Source of the DNA: Siphonodentalium dalli
Taxonomy: Eukaryota > Mollusca > Scaphopoda > Gadilida > Siphonodentaliidae
Length of the DNA stretch: 64,000 nucleotides
NCBI GenBank assembly: GCA_032622095.1
Contig: CP136064.1
Span: 272,575,614 to 272,639,613, forward strand
Direction of reading: 5' to 3'
The number at the start of each line of letters is the position of its first letter. Within the stretch, counting starts at the first letter, position 1. Below, piece after piece: positions 23,940-35,199 of the stretch. Under the pieces are notes generated by a model, which worked only from the letters and a program-made list of their open reading frames with translations, ran no database searches and was not told where the DNA came from. Position numbers and translations under genes: made by a program.

Positions 23940-24046
23940 TCTATCGACCAATCTTCTTCTATCTTCTTCTATCTTATTCCTCTTCTTATCTTCTTCTTCT
24001 TTTCCTCTCATTCTTTTCTTCTTCTTTTCCTGCTTCTTCTTCTTGT
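23940..24046 (+). repeat. CTT-rich polypyrimidine tract
   Basis: Runs of CTTCTTCTAT and TCTTCTTCTT in the LINE 3' untranslated region. Confidence 0.85.
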
Positions 24047-24135
24047 TCTGTGTTCTTTTATGTATATGTATATATAAGAACCTTGTAAATATTGCACATC
24101 TCGCCAGTTACATGTGAATTCATGTCTTAGAGATT

Positions 24136-24643
24136 AAAGCATAGCATAGCAACATACAGACGGACAGACAGATGAATAGACAGATCGTATACTCTTTTGT
24201 ATAAACATATATACATGTAAATACACAACATTTTGTCTTTTCGTGTAAACCATCTTGCAGAAAATCAATAACAAACAAAGTGATGAACAGCACGTGAATC
24301 TCGTGTTGAGAGACATGCCATTTGCAAGATTGATTGAAACCCAGAATGATATCGGATTAGTGGTTCATAAGCGATACCTGTTTCTCATTGAAATAAATCC
24401 CATGAGCGTGCACGCATTCGCGATAATTAATGGCGTGCCAATAAGCGTAATATCGGCATGCCTTCTGGTCCGATTGGTAACAGGGTTGTTTGACTGCATG
24501 CTCATATCACCGAATACAGTTTTCAATTAGCTGGCCACTGAACGACAAAAACGCCCCATTAGACCCGGTTTGGCTGGACCACCAATGTAGGTTTAAACCA
24601 GGTTTAAACTCGGAGGTTTAAACTGGAGATGACGAATCCGGCC
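24136..24643 (+). repeat. Right piece of copy A
   Basis: Matches about 47590-48041 of copy B (ATTTTGTCTTTTCGTGTAAA, GTGTTGAGAGACATGCC, CAAAAACGCCCC) and ends in the GGTTTAAACC-rich right terminus. Confidence 0.8.
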
Positions 24644-25003
24644 GATATGTTTCGTTAGTCGCGAAGCACTCGGGAGATTAATTAACTACTTCCAACATTT
24701 GCGTAAATATAGGACGTATCGTTAACAACAGCTAACAGCAAAACGAATTTAATAGCAATATACCTACACTTAGGGTGTATACAGAAATATTTACATAGAC
24801 CGCCTGTGTTACACTAAATCCTGTTTGCTGATTGGGTCAACTGCCAATTGGGTTCCGTTTCATGCTCCAATAACACAGACATCTCCACAAAGACCGCAAC
24901 ACGAACTCGACGACGTTGAAAAGTTGTTGACCTAATCTGACATAATCACTAAAACGGTCAGTAGAATAATTGGGCGTACTTTGATAATTTCAGCAGAATT
25001 GCA
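24644..25003 (+). repeat. R5 repeat, copy abutting the nested block
   Basis: Starts GATATGTTTCGTTAGTCGC exactly after copy A ends and matches 13879-14240 until CAGAATTGCA. It therefore forms a direct repeat with the sequence to the left of the block. It ends where the next LINE begins. Confidence 0.85.
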
Positions 25004-25775
25004 ACCCCCTATACTAAGATTATTTATCACTTTACACGGCTTAAACAGACAAATTAATAGGTTATTAAAATGGACCGATCAAACTATCGTCAGGGTTCAA
25101 AATCCAATCATTCCTGAAAATATAGTATCACTACTTCAGAATGAGCGAGGTTGCAGAAAGTTTTACGATGAATTCATAAAAGCGACTAAAATAGGACAAT
25201 CATCGTCGCAAATGAAATGGGAATATGAATTAAGATGCTCCCTTCACTGGAAACATATATTTTCATCACCCTTCAAACTATTAGTCGACACAAAACTACG
25301 CTGGTATCAATACCGAATTCTGACTAGAATTATAGGCACGAACAGACTTTTGAACATAATGCGAATTCGGTCAGACGGTCTATGTCTCAGATGCAACGTC
25401 GCAAATGAATCAATTTCGCATATTTTCTTTGACTGTCCATTTGTAAGAACGTTTGTAAATACCACTCAGGCCTGGCTAGATCGTTATCAACTGGGCATCT
25501 CGCTTTCTCGGAAAAACATTCTTTTTGGGATTGGTGCTCACAATAAAAACAACAAACTAAACTTTCTTATACTATCAATTCTGAAATATTATCTGTATAA
25601 AACAAAATTTAACCCCGACGAACTCTCTCTGAAATTACTCATTCGAGAATTTGAATTACGATATAAATCGTATCGATATATTGCACTGAACTCCGACGAT
25701 CTGAACAATTTCCAACTCATGTGGGGGGACCTAATGAAAGCCATGCAACAAACAACAGAGCACACACATAACTAA
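25002..25775 (+). pseudogene. LINE2 ORF2 C-terminal fragment
   Basis: About 257 codons with no RT core left. The protein has the layout of the region after RT in L1/Tx1- and CR1-like LINEs: a WEYELRCSLHWKHIF block, a KLRWYQYRILTRIIGTN block, and a zinc-binding motif (Cys-x2-Cys then His-x4-Cys in CLRCNVANESISHIFFDC). The stop at 25773-25775 is followed by about 110 bp of 3' untranslated sequence and then (AT)n. It is 5'-truncated at the junction with the R5 repeat, and its frame is intact. The clade is uncertain; the truncated start is not a real initiation site. Confidence 0.85.
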
Positions 25776-25886
25776 CTTAGCAGGGAACATAATCATCTTG
25801 AATAGTAAATAGTCCGAGTTTACAATCTGACATTCGGCAAACCAGTCCAAAGTTCATGAACAAATTTGAGACAGAATATAACTGAC

Positions 25887-25890
<4 letters not shown>

Positions 25891-25929
<39 letters not shown>
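25891..25929. repeat. (AT)n microsatellite at LINE2 3' end
   Basis: Uninterrupted AT repeats directly after the LINE2 untranslated region; may be its tail. Confidence 0.95.
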
Positions 25930-25930
<1 letters not shown>

Positions 25931-26082
25931 GTGTATACATGTACACATACAATGTTATTAATATATCAATGTGTATGCAAGGAGTGTGTAAGTTGTGTAC
26001 GAATGTCGATCCCCACCATTCCCGTCTATATATTTATGCAATCGTTGTTATCATATATTGTTCTGTACATAACATAAATAGA

Positions 26083-26223
26083 GGATCTCACATGAGTTTC
26101 TATTTTATACGGAATTTAACAACCGAGTTCACTAAATTCGATTTGAGCCGAGGTTTACCGAGGCTCATATAGAATTTAGAGGACGAGGTTGATAAATTAC
26201 ATATAAAATAGGACGAGTGTGAG
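26083..26223. mobile_element. Palindromic MITE, about 140 bp
   Basis: ATCTCACATGAG and CTATTTTATA at the left pair with TATAAAATAGG and GTGTGAGAT at the right. The centre is GAGCCGAGG..CCGAGGCTC. It is almost all stem. Confidence 0.65.
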
Positions 26224-26639
26224 ATACCTTTTATCACATGATCAAATAAACCCGAAGCAACGCGAATTATTCATCGAAAACAACAATCATAAACTACAGC
26301 GATCGCAAGTTATTTGAAGAACGCCGTGACGTCATCGCACGCGCTGATATTAAACGTGTCTATTACCGATAATTATGAAACTGCTTTTATGGCCAAATTA
26401 TGTGATAAATGTGTATTATAATGAAAAAATAAAATATTCAAAAAAAAAAGAGATTATTTTCATGGTTTTCAATAAAATAAACATTTTAATATTTTAATAA
26501 AAGTTTTCATTTCTCAGGTAAGGCATCGCGTTTAATATCCTTTACATACTTAAACAAACAATTGAGCCTTAATATTGCTTTCAAATTCTCAAGTACTTTA
26601 AGGTCCCGTAACTAGTTTTGATTTTTTTTCCCACTTTCT
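26224..26639. other. Spacer, nothing recognised
   Basis: AT-rich and noncoding by eye. Confidence 0.35.
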
Positions 26640-26975
26640 GATTATTATATAAATGCGGGCGCGTGTGGAGGAAATTATTATCATATTGGAGACTATAAAT
26701 TACATGTATTTTTAAATATTTAAAAAATATCATATTTGAGACTATAGCGGGATAGCGTCACTAAATTCACCCTCTGGGGTACTATAAACTACATGTATAT
26801 TTAAAACATATTAAAATTATTCTGTGATCATCCATTCTTAAGCGTAATCTACGTAACAAAAAACGCATGCGGTGTCCTTTAGATTTTGAATGTGTAGGAT
26901 AATTGCCAATTGCGTGCGAAAGTCCTAACCCTCCGAGCCTCCAATACCAGGACATTATTGTTGTTATTGTCATGC
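26640..26975 (+). repeat. Dispersed repeat R7, copy 1
   Basis: Shares GAGGAAATTATTATCATATT, TTAAAACATATTAAA, GTGATCATCCATTC, and GGTGTCCTTTA with 54918-55170 in the same orientation. This copy has about 80 bp extra in the middle. No coding signal. Confidence 0.7.
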
Positions 26976-27108
26976 TGTATATGAATGTTTATAGTATCAA
27001 TAAATCAGTTAAACATAAAAAATAACATTGCTTGCATATAAAATATAATACACGAAAATCAGCAAGAATGTGTCAAAATATATAATTAAAAAAAAACCCA
27101 GACATTTT

Positions 27109-28973
27109 GGCCGGATTCGTCATGTCCGGTTTAAACCTCCGAGGTTAACCTGGTTTAACCCTACATTGGCGGTCCAGTCAAACCGGGTCTAAGGGGGCGT
27201 TTTTGTCGTTCAGTTGCCAGCTAATTGACAACTCGATTCTGTGATATGATTATGCAACCAAACTACCCTCTTACCAATCGGACCAAAAGATAGGCCGATA
27301 TAATGGTTATTGACAAGTCATAAATTGTCGTGACCGAGTGCACGCTCAATGGATTTATACATTGAGAAACAAGTATCGCTCATTGACTATTAATCCGATC
27401 TCATTCTGTGTTTAAATCAATTTAACAAAGGGCATGTCTCTCAACACGAGTTTCACGCTCTGTTCATCACTTTGTTTGTGATAGATTTATCCAAGATGTT
27501 TCACCCGCAAAGACAAAATTTTGTGTATTTACATGTATATCTGTATATATTTAAGGCTATAGGAGCTGTCTATCTGTATGTCCGTGTGTCTGTTCGCAAC
27601 TGTTCTCCAATACCCCCTGGACCGATTTCAATCAAATTAGATGTGGTGATTCGTGTGATATAACGGCGTTAGGTTTAAAAAAATTTGATTTAAAAATAAG
27701 AAAATATAACTTTAAAAAAAAATAAAAAATTGTGTTAAATTGAGTAAGGAGACATGAGTTGAATCTAAAAAGAAGAAAAAATTTAAAATTTTAATTAAAA
27801 TTTGTTTGTTTTAAATTTAATTAATTTTTTTTTAATAAAAATGTTCAAATGATCAAAATGTGCGCAAAGCCCCTCTGGCGCTGAATAAAGTCTCCAGATT
27901 CATCGAGTCAATCCTGGACCAAGAGGCCAGTCAAGTAAAGGCAATTTGCTTATGAGTGCACATCATAAGCGGTATCTGAACTGTTGGAAGTTGGCAACCA
28001 TGCAGATGGATAGCTTTTAATAAAGAAATATATTACATGCGTTGATTTGTTTTCAATGTCATAAATGTCCCGTCATGCAGGAAATCAGAAAGGTTCCCAG
28101 GTTTTGAACTGGTAGAATATTATGGGAATTTATGGGCGTAGCCAGAGTAGAGCTTTGTGGCATGATCTACATCAAAATAAGTTATCAAATTTGACTCATA
28201 TAGCAATATAAGTTTAGGATTGCAAACTATGTGTATAGCATATCTGGTCATGCAGTAGCATCGTTTTGGTGTCAAAATTAAAACGTTGAACCCTTCAAAT
28301 GGATTCGTAGAAAACACCAGTATTTGTGATTGCCACAAGACAAACAAAAAACACAAGATAGTTGTGAAAATCATATATTTAGGAACATGTCCATATCTAA
28401 GCAAAGCTCGCGTGCGATTGAATCAACTGTGACATGATAACACCAGTCGGTAGACGCCACTTAGACACGCCCTCACTCGAGATTATTTACAGCTCCACCC
28501 TTTGACTGATTGTTTGACAATTCTAAACCGCGATGAAGAAAAGACGGATTCGTCATCTCAAGTTTAGCCTCGATAAAGCTGGTTTAGCTGGACCGCCGAA
28601 TTAGATGGTTTAGTTGCCGGTTTAAGCTTAAAAACGCAAAAAACAATATTGAAATTGACAAAAACTTATCCCCATACGCTTTATATGTGTGACTGCTTCT
28701 CGCTTATAAATCTCCAATCAAAACATGACCGCTGTCGTAATTATTGATTTTCGTAATCAATAAAACGAGGCGGTCCGCATTAGGCAAGTACGTTTAATTA
28801 TCTCGACGACACAGAGACATTACTGCTAAACCACTGGTCTAGCTGGACCAGGTTTAAACCAGAGATGACGAATGCGTCACTTAGGTTTAAACCACGGATT
28901 TTGCTGACTCACGGCGGTTTAAACCTAGAGGTTTACGTAGACCAGGTTTAAACCTGAGATGACGAATCCGACC
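27109..28973 (-). mobile_element. GGTTTAAACC element, copy C (complete, reversed)
   Basis: Both ends are present: GGCCGGATTCGTCATG at 27109 and GAGATGACGAATCCGACC ending at 28973. Length 1865 bp, like copy B. It is uninterrupted, so it supplies the empty sites for the LINE and T6 insertions of copy A. The flanking triplets TTT and ATT do not form an exact duplication. No transposase; the ORFs are short. A and C face each other across about 2.5 kb. Confidence 0.85.
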
Positions 28974-31259
28974 ATTAAGCCTACATACCCCAATTTTGCT
29001 TACTTGCAAACCCAAACGTACATTTAATTTTCTTGATCTATTTTGGAAAAGTAATATGTCATGACATGGATGGTGGGTTTCGAAGCACATTCTAATGACA
29101 TTATATGGACTGTACGATTCAATTAACGTATGATCCATTCATAATGTGGGTTGACCAAATGTTAGATGGCGTGTTGTATACTGCATATGGAGCCTCGTTC
29201 CATGATACATACACACCACCTGCTTAGGCGTGTGCATGCATTCATTGAAACGTTTGGTGTGTACGATCTTGCATGTTTTATCAGAAATAGCTTCATCTTA
29301 GCTGCTATACATCTCTATTATGCCATTCCAATCGGAACATGGCGATATAAATGTCCATGAGAAATGAATGACCATGCTGATACATCTATTGTTAGACAAC
29401 CGTTATCCCAATATAACTTACTGTCACGCAGCACTAAATATACGGGGTGGGGCATATACATGTAACTTCGATAAATATACTGTCGAGAAAAATAAAAGCG
29501 AAGACACGATACCTGCCCGTGGCGAAACATATTTACGGACACCATAGCAGCGCTACCCCTCCCCAAATAATAATAATAAAAAAATAAATGTTTTATTTTA
29601 AAAAATATCGCACCTGTGGGTGAAATGGTCTTGGTGAATACGAGAAGTAAAAGACATCTCATTTGTGAACCAAGCTTATGCATGCCAGCAGATAATCTAT
29701 ACCGCAAAACTTGTAAATTGAGCGAGAATACAGTATAATATAGATATATGTAGCCGCCTGGTCACTGCTGTTAATTTACAGGATAAAATAGAGATAGCGT
29801 CTTGGTCACTGTTGTTAATTTAAAGATGTATTCAGAGTTTCAGACCAAATCTGACGATACTGTTTTGCATTTCAAATGGATTTTATTGTATAACAATACT
29901 GGTTTAGAGTGCAGTGGGAAAAAAACGATTAATCCAAGCGTGGTATAACTACTTATGACTTCGGTATACGGCTCATCAATCAAATGATGAAATTGCGTGG
30001 GTTATGATCACACCGCGTTTTGCCCCGCGATAGGCGCTATTGAAATCCGTCTACAGCTACGTGTTGGACACTTTGGAGTCCTTGTCCTAGCCGGGAATCC
30101 GACTATACCTACCACAACTACAATACGGGCTGCACCGCACAGTCAGGGCTGTGGAATGCAAAATTTACCGAAATGCACCTCACATTGACAAATCAGTACA
30201 ATTGAGCATTGTGGGTAGCAAACCAATGCCTTAAAACAATCACGCAATCACGGTGGACGACCGTTGATGTCCAAGTTTGGACAATATGTCTAATGTTTTT
30301 GCTGGTTGGAAAACATATTTCCCCCCAGACATCACAGCTCTTAATAGAGCTGTATTGTCAAAATATTGTGGGTTTTACAGTCAAGAATAAAGTATACTCT
30401 GGGGTGATTGGATGTTTTATAACCACACAATACTTAATATAACAGAGATAAAATGGTATATCTGGGTATACTAAATCACCACACAAGTTATCATTGTCTG
30501 GAAGGGTCACCTTGCAATGTAGCTGTCATAAGAACCGACTGGAATCCCATTACATTCGAAAACTATAACGTTAGTGTCAACCCACCGCATACCGCTAACA
30601 TGAGTCAGCCGAGTGCGTAGTTGTTCAATAGTATGTTCACTCAGACGAATATTATTCCGTTGACAACCCAATCATGACCGCCAGTTTTGGGTTTGGAATG
30701 TAAATAAATCAACAGTGTGCCTGACTTTCTAGGCCACTGGAGCAAATTATTTGAACGTAAACTTAGCGATAAAATATCCCAGTGTGGCGGAGCGAGTGAT
30801 CGTTTTGTTAATTTCTTTAGACATTTCCTGCCTGTTGTTCGGTATGTTTATATCATTGTGTCCGTCTGCCCTTGTGTCTGTTACGTAATTATAGTGTTGT
30901 TATAGGATCTAAATTCTTAGTGGGTGACGAACTCAGAGTTCAAAGCTGCACAATTCTCCTTTGCTTTGATTAGATGCCACATTTCCAACTTTGAAAAGAC
31001 GCATTCCATTAAAAAACCCTTGGCTTAGAATTCCAGAAGTTAGTACAACCCAACCCTCTTGTTCAAATGGCGCTTATTGTGCTGATGTCAACATAATATT
31101 TGGTAAAGGCAAACTTCATGATTTGTGTGTCCACAAAATAAGAGACGATTGCTAGCAGCCCATGTGGCAATCGTTTATAATTGATCTCGCCCGTTGAAGA
31201 CCACTCTCGGAAGGTCAGTATTGGTAAGACTGATCATTACAAACATCTAACAATGGCAG
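28974..31259. other. 2.3 kb without recognisable gene
   Basis: Only short ORFs. A 27-bp segment (CTTGGTCACTGTTGTTAATTT) is tandemly duplicated at about 29757-29824. A 129-codon minus-strand ORF at 29318-29707 has no recognisable features. Confidence 0.45.
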
Positions 31260-31800
31260 GGTGTGATTGTAGATCATGCCATGAATATCTACTGTGGGTA
31301 ATGCCAGTAGAGATCATATTCCACCAGTACAAAACCTGGGAACTTTTTGAAGTTTTGACAGGGAACCTTATAAAGTCGAAAAATAATACGGGGAATATAT
31401 TTCTTAATGATTATCTGTTCCTTAATAGTGTACATCACTATATGTGAAGATCCCAATTCGAAATTGCATGCCTTTCTGTAACTTTTGAGAGCCGTTATCG
31501 CAATAAACATTCAATTAATTACGCAGGGAAAAATCCATAATTGTCAGGAACGCAAAGCAAAATCGCTCACAAAGGCGCTTAAATCCTGAAATTTCGAGTT
31601 AGGACCTTTACTAACAGTGAAGTACATTATTAAGAAATAGATAATAACAAAGATATATATTCTCTGTGTTATTTTTTCGATTTTGTAAGGTTCCCTGTCA
31701 ATACTTCAAAAAGTACCCACGTTTTGTTCTGGTGGAATATTATTTCTACGTGCGTTCGCATTAGTAGAGATTCATGGCATGATCTAGGTGTGATTGTAGA
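31260..31800. mobile_element. Foldback element F3, copy 2 (uninterrupted)
   Basis: Left arm about 31270-31475 (GATCATGCCATGAATATCTAC, TATTCCACCAGTACAAAAC, TGACAGGGAACCTTA) pairs with the opposite strand at about 31590-31790. The loop contains TTAA at 31514-31517, where copy 1 carries the M2 MITE. Part of the arm also resembles the interior of the GGTTTAAACC elements (CCACCAGTTCAAAACCTGGG at 47101). Confidence 0.75.
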
Positions 31801-31888
31801 TTAGAATGTGAACGTACCGTCTCCCCACAAACGACGAATCTCTGACAACGCCTCTCTGTCTGATGGTGTACATAATTAGGTATGTGTT

Positions 31889-32095
31889 TGCCAAACAAGA
31901 CAAATCTGCATTTGCCTGACTAGTTGCATATTATACAATCAAAACATTGGATTGAATATAACCAAAGTTTAGGCGGACTCTAACCCAACGATTGCCAAAC
32001 GAGACAAATCTGCATTTGTCTGCCTATTTGCATATTATACAATCAAAACATTGGATTGATATAACTAAAGTTTAGGCAGACTCTAACCCAACGTT
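31889..32095 (+). repeat. Tandem duplication, 104-bp unit
   Basis: Two adjacent copies start TGCCAAACAAGACAAATC (31889) and TGCCAAACGAGACAAATC (31993) and end CTAACCCAACG, with few differences. Confidence 0.9.
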
Positions 32096-32139
32096 TGGTC
32101 GTCCGAATCCGAATCCGAGTAAGCGTTGGGTTTGAGTCG

Positions 32140-32360
32140 TTAAAGGGGTACTGTATACTAAATCCGGCCATTTATGAGACCATCTCCTTTATACTCAACC
32201 TAATATATGCAACAAATGTATGAATTTTAGCCAAATATTAGTGACAAATACACTCATTTACTTTATGAACGATGTAAAACAACATTGTGAATATAATGAA
32301 AATGAATTAATGACTGGAGTCATAAATTCATTTTCATTATAATTACCATGTTTTATTACA
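32140..32360 (-). mobile_element. TTAA-MITE family M1, copy 2, truncated
   Basis: Starts at TTAA 32140-32143 with AGGGGTACTGTATACTAAATC, then follows M1 copy 1 in reverse order, including the palindrome around AATGAAAATGAATT (about 32296-32345). The far terminus is not found. Confidence 0.65.
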
Positions 32361-33372
32361 TCATTACTAGAGCACAGGAGTATATGTCAATACATAATTA
32401 TATGAGTAAAACAAAGTGTAAATTTCAGCTGACTAAAAATTGACAAACAAAAGTTGGAAAACATAGTTTTTTATTTTCTATCTGAAACAAACAAACATTA
32501 TGTAATACAAAAATGCTAAAATGCAAGATTAAACACCTCTTGTATTTTTTTTATGGGGTCCTGTCCGCGATATGCACCAATACAATGTATTTTCTGTAAC
32601 ATACATTCTTGACATGACTGCCATGTTACAAAATTGAATTTATATTAAAATTATGTGTGAATATGATGCACTGGGGGACATTTAAGACACAGAATAAAGA
32701 TTTTTGGGGCAAATTATATTTCTTTGTGCAAATTGTGCACTTAAATAACACTTTTCACGGAATATGACGTGTTCACAACATTGCCAAACTTCTTAGTGTG
32801 CGATTACCGCATAATATTCGGGATTGCTATACCACTTTGAATCCGGTTTGGTGAGAACATGGACAAATCCAAAAGACCCATTTGGATATTCATGGTGACT
32901 TGTCGGTAAACTACAAAAACATGTTGCGTTATGGGAGGGACAATGTTGTTACATAATATACACATATTGTTACAGCATGGGCAATTGGCAGAGAAATGTT
33001 ACATCCAATCGACGTAAACGAAAATATGACATTTATCTAAATAGTGTAGCTCTTATCGAACTTCGCCAAGCTATTCTATTAAATTCAAGACGTATATGTC
33101 AGACTATTTAATGAATATTTGCAATATTTCAACCCACGCGTTACAGTAAATACAGTTTGTTACAGGACAGGTGCTTTGTAGATATATTGTAAAATGACAA
33201 ACATCATTATTATACATTTAACCAGGTAATGAGCAAGCAGCATTTGTTTTTTAAAACTATTCCTTCTTGATTTAACACGGGTGTATGATTTTCTGGTGTT
33301 TTTGTTACTGGAAAGACAGTTACTCCGTATCTATAATATTGGGCGGCGAATACCCAGAGGTTAGCGTCACAT
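32361..33372. other. No gene or repeat recognised
   Basis: AT-rich, short ORFs only. Confidence 0.4.
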
Positions 33373-33480
33373 GGGCTCACCTATGTTATTATATGTTTAT
33401 TATATGTTATTATATGTATATAATATATATTGTTAGTCAAATAATATTTACTATATACATATAATAACGCATGTGAGCCC
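33373..33480. mobile_element. Small palindromic element, 108 bp
   Basis: GGGCTCAC at the left is matched by GTGAGCCC at the right; TTATTATATGT and ACATATAATAA pair inside. The centre is AT-rich. GGTTAGC occurs near both flanks (33359 and 33485) and may be an imperfect target duplication. Confidence 0.6.
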
Positions 33481-33889
33481 CTGTGGTTAGCATAAGTTGT
33501 AATAGAAAATAATAAAATGTAAATGAGGAACGAAGCCAAAGATGTTATTTTCCAAACAATGGCGCATGTGGACATAACAATTCCACGAAACGAATTTGCA
33601 TACAACATTTCAAATATTACACATTTAAAGAAACACAGACCTTCAACGTCTGAAACACGTTCGGCTTCCTAAATAGATGGAACTATATATGCAGCCCAAA
33701 TATAATAGTTAACTGTATGTTGCATTTAATGTTACCGATTCATGTTACACACACATATATATATAAGGCTGCTTTCAGCCTTAGTAGTCTGGTCGATAAA
33801 CTCAAATTTTAGGGTCAACCTAGAAAAAATTTGGACTAAGTTGGTTTTTATACCATTTTGAAGAGGAAGCTCTCCTCTATAACATATCC
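33481..33889. other. No gene recognised
   Basis: AT-rich spacer with no coding signal. Confidence 0.35.
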
Positions 33890-35110
33890 AAAATCCGCTA
33901 AAATCCGCTTTGAGCATTTTTTGTAATTCAAAATGGCGTCCAAGATGGCTGCCATTTTCTTATAAGTTAGCTTGGTGCATTTATAGTAGAATATCTTGTC
34001 ATATGTATACACGTGTATACATTTTTGTGAAGCTAAGACATAACGCCACATTTATGTGCCAAAATTGGAACTCCCCGTCCAAGATGGCCGCCAAAATGGC
34101 GACCGGAAGTGGAATTTTTACGTTTTTTACTAATACCTTTAAGATAAGTTTATGTGGTTTGGAACTGGTTGAGAATAGTGACTTTATTTTGTATTTAGCA
34201 TGTTAACTGTCCATTGGAGAAATAAAATATGCTATTCGTGGGGTCCACACCCCTTCCGATCACTCAAAATTCGATTTTACAAAACGCGGTATAACATTTC
34301 ACAAAAGATCCCCATTGGGATGCTGGTCACATTTCATCAAGAAGTGGGAAGAACTGTGCAATGTAAGTGATGCATTCTATATCTTATTGATATTCGAACC
34401 CAATGGTACCAAAATTGTCACTTTGGCTCAAAATGGCTGTCAAAATGGCCGCCAAAATATGGAAAATGGTAATTATTATCCCAGCGTTCCATGCAGCCGC
34501 TTACATGTTGTGGTGATGCTCACAATTGACTATTCTGTCTTATATACATTGAATACCAACATTTTTATGCACCTTGATTAATTTTTACTATTTACTATCC
34601 TGAAATTGCCAGAATTATGGGATTTTTCTATCACAAACAGCATCAAACTCGGCAAAAAATAACTTTTCATGTTTGGACCATTTTTACAAGTAAAATGGAA
34701 CTATCTTTAGTATCAAAGGTTATTTTTATTTTGATATGCCTTAAATATGTCATAGTGTGTTTTTTTAGACAATATTACTCAAGATGACTTGCAAAATGGC
34801 AACCAAATTTGGTGAAAAGTTTATATTCCGAACATTATTCTTTGCTGTTCCGAAATGGTAGCAAATTGTGACGACTTTGGTTATTAAACATGCTACTTAA
34901 TCAACTGACAACTAAATATGATATTATGTTTGTCCCAGCACCTTATGAGGCACGACAAATTCATTTTAAGGGATGCAGTATGGATTATGCCGAACACCTC
35001 CTTTGGGATTCTGTCCATGTTTTTTAACGGAAACGGACAGAACGTTGAAACTGAACTGAAAGGGATCATATTATGTGGCTATTCTGGCCCATTGGCATCA
35101 AAATTGATTA
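33890..35110 (+). repeat. FB-42 copy 2, left outer arm
   Basis: Matches 745-1955 of copy 1 (GTGAAGCTAAGACATAA, TTTTACAAAACGCGGTATAA, the GCCAAAATGG blocks, TTTGTCCCAG). It ends near GGCTATTCTGGCCCATTGGC. Confidence 0.75.
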
Positions 35111-35199
35111 ACTTATAAACTATTGTCAGGGAAACCGTTTTCTTCACATTGCATATAAAACACAATTAATGTGGAGACCACTGTGATATTACCTCTATC

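Larger units (their letters stand above)
22029..24135 (+). mobile_element. 5'-truncated LINE (LINE1)
   Basis: The insertion starts inside the reverse-transcriptase domain and ends with repeated GCATA units (AAAGCATAGCATAGC). The flanks GCGAACATA (left) and GCAACATAC (right) look like a target duplication. Copy C shows the uninterrupted target (GTTGCGAACAGAC on its reading strand). The 3' untranslated region carries CTT-rich simple sequence. Confidence 0.8.
14522..24643 (+). mobile_element. GGTTTAAACC element, copy A, split by two later insertions
   Basis: It begins GGCCCGATTCGTCATCTC and ends with the complement GAGATGACGAATCCGGCC (gag-less form GGAGATGACGAATCCGGCC), the same ends as copies B and C. 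Its own sequence is in three pieces: 14522 to about 15267, 21364 to about 22030, and about 24136-24643. Together they correspond to B (46240-48041). The gaps hold the T6 element and a LINE. Both gaps are located by comparison with B and C, which lack them. Confidence 0.85.

Noticed and set aside
14522-24643. A single 10-kb autonomous transposon with LINE-type RT as its enzyme
   Set aside because: Copies B and C lack both the RT and the T6 part, and the RT has its own truncation, tail and target duplication.
13879-25003. R5 copies at 13879-14240 and 24644-25003 as LTRs of one retroelement
   Set aside because: The left copy continues upstream with the same family sequence, a third copy is joined to a LINE C-terminus, and the block between is explained by other elements.
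29318-29707. 129-codon minus-strand ORF
   Set aside because: No recognisable motif, no splice signals and AT-driven composition.
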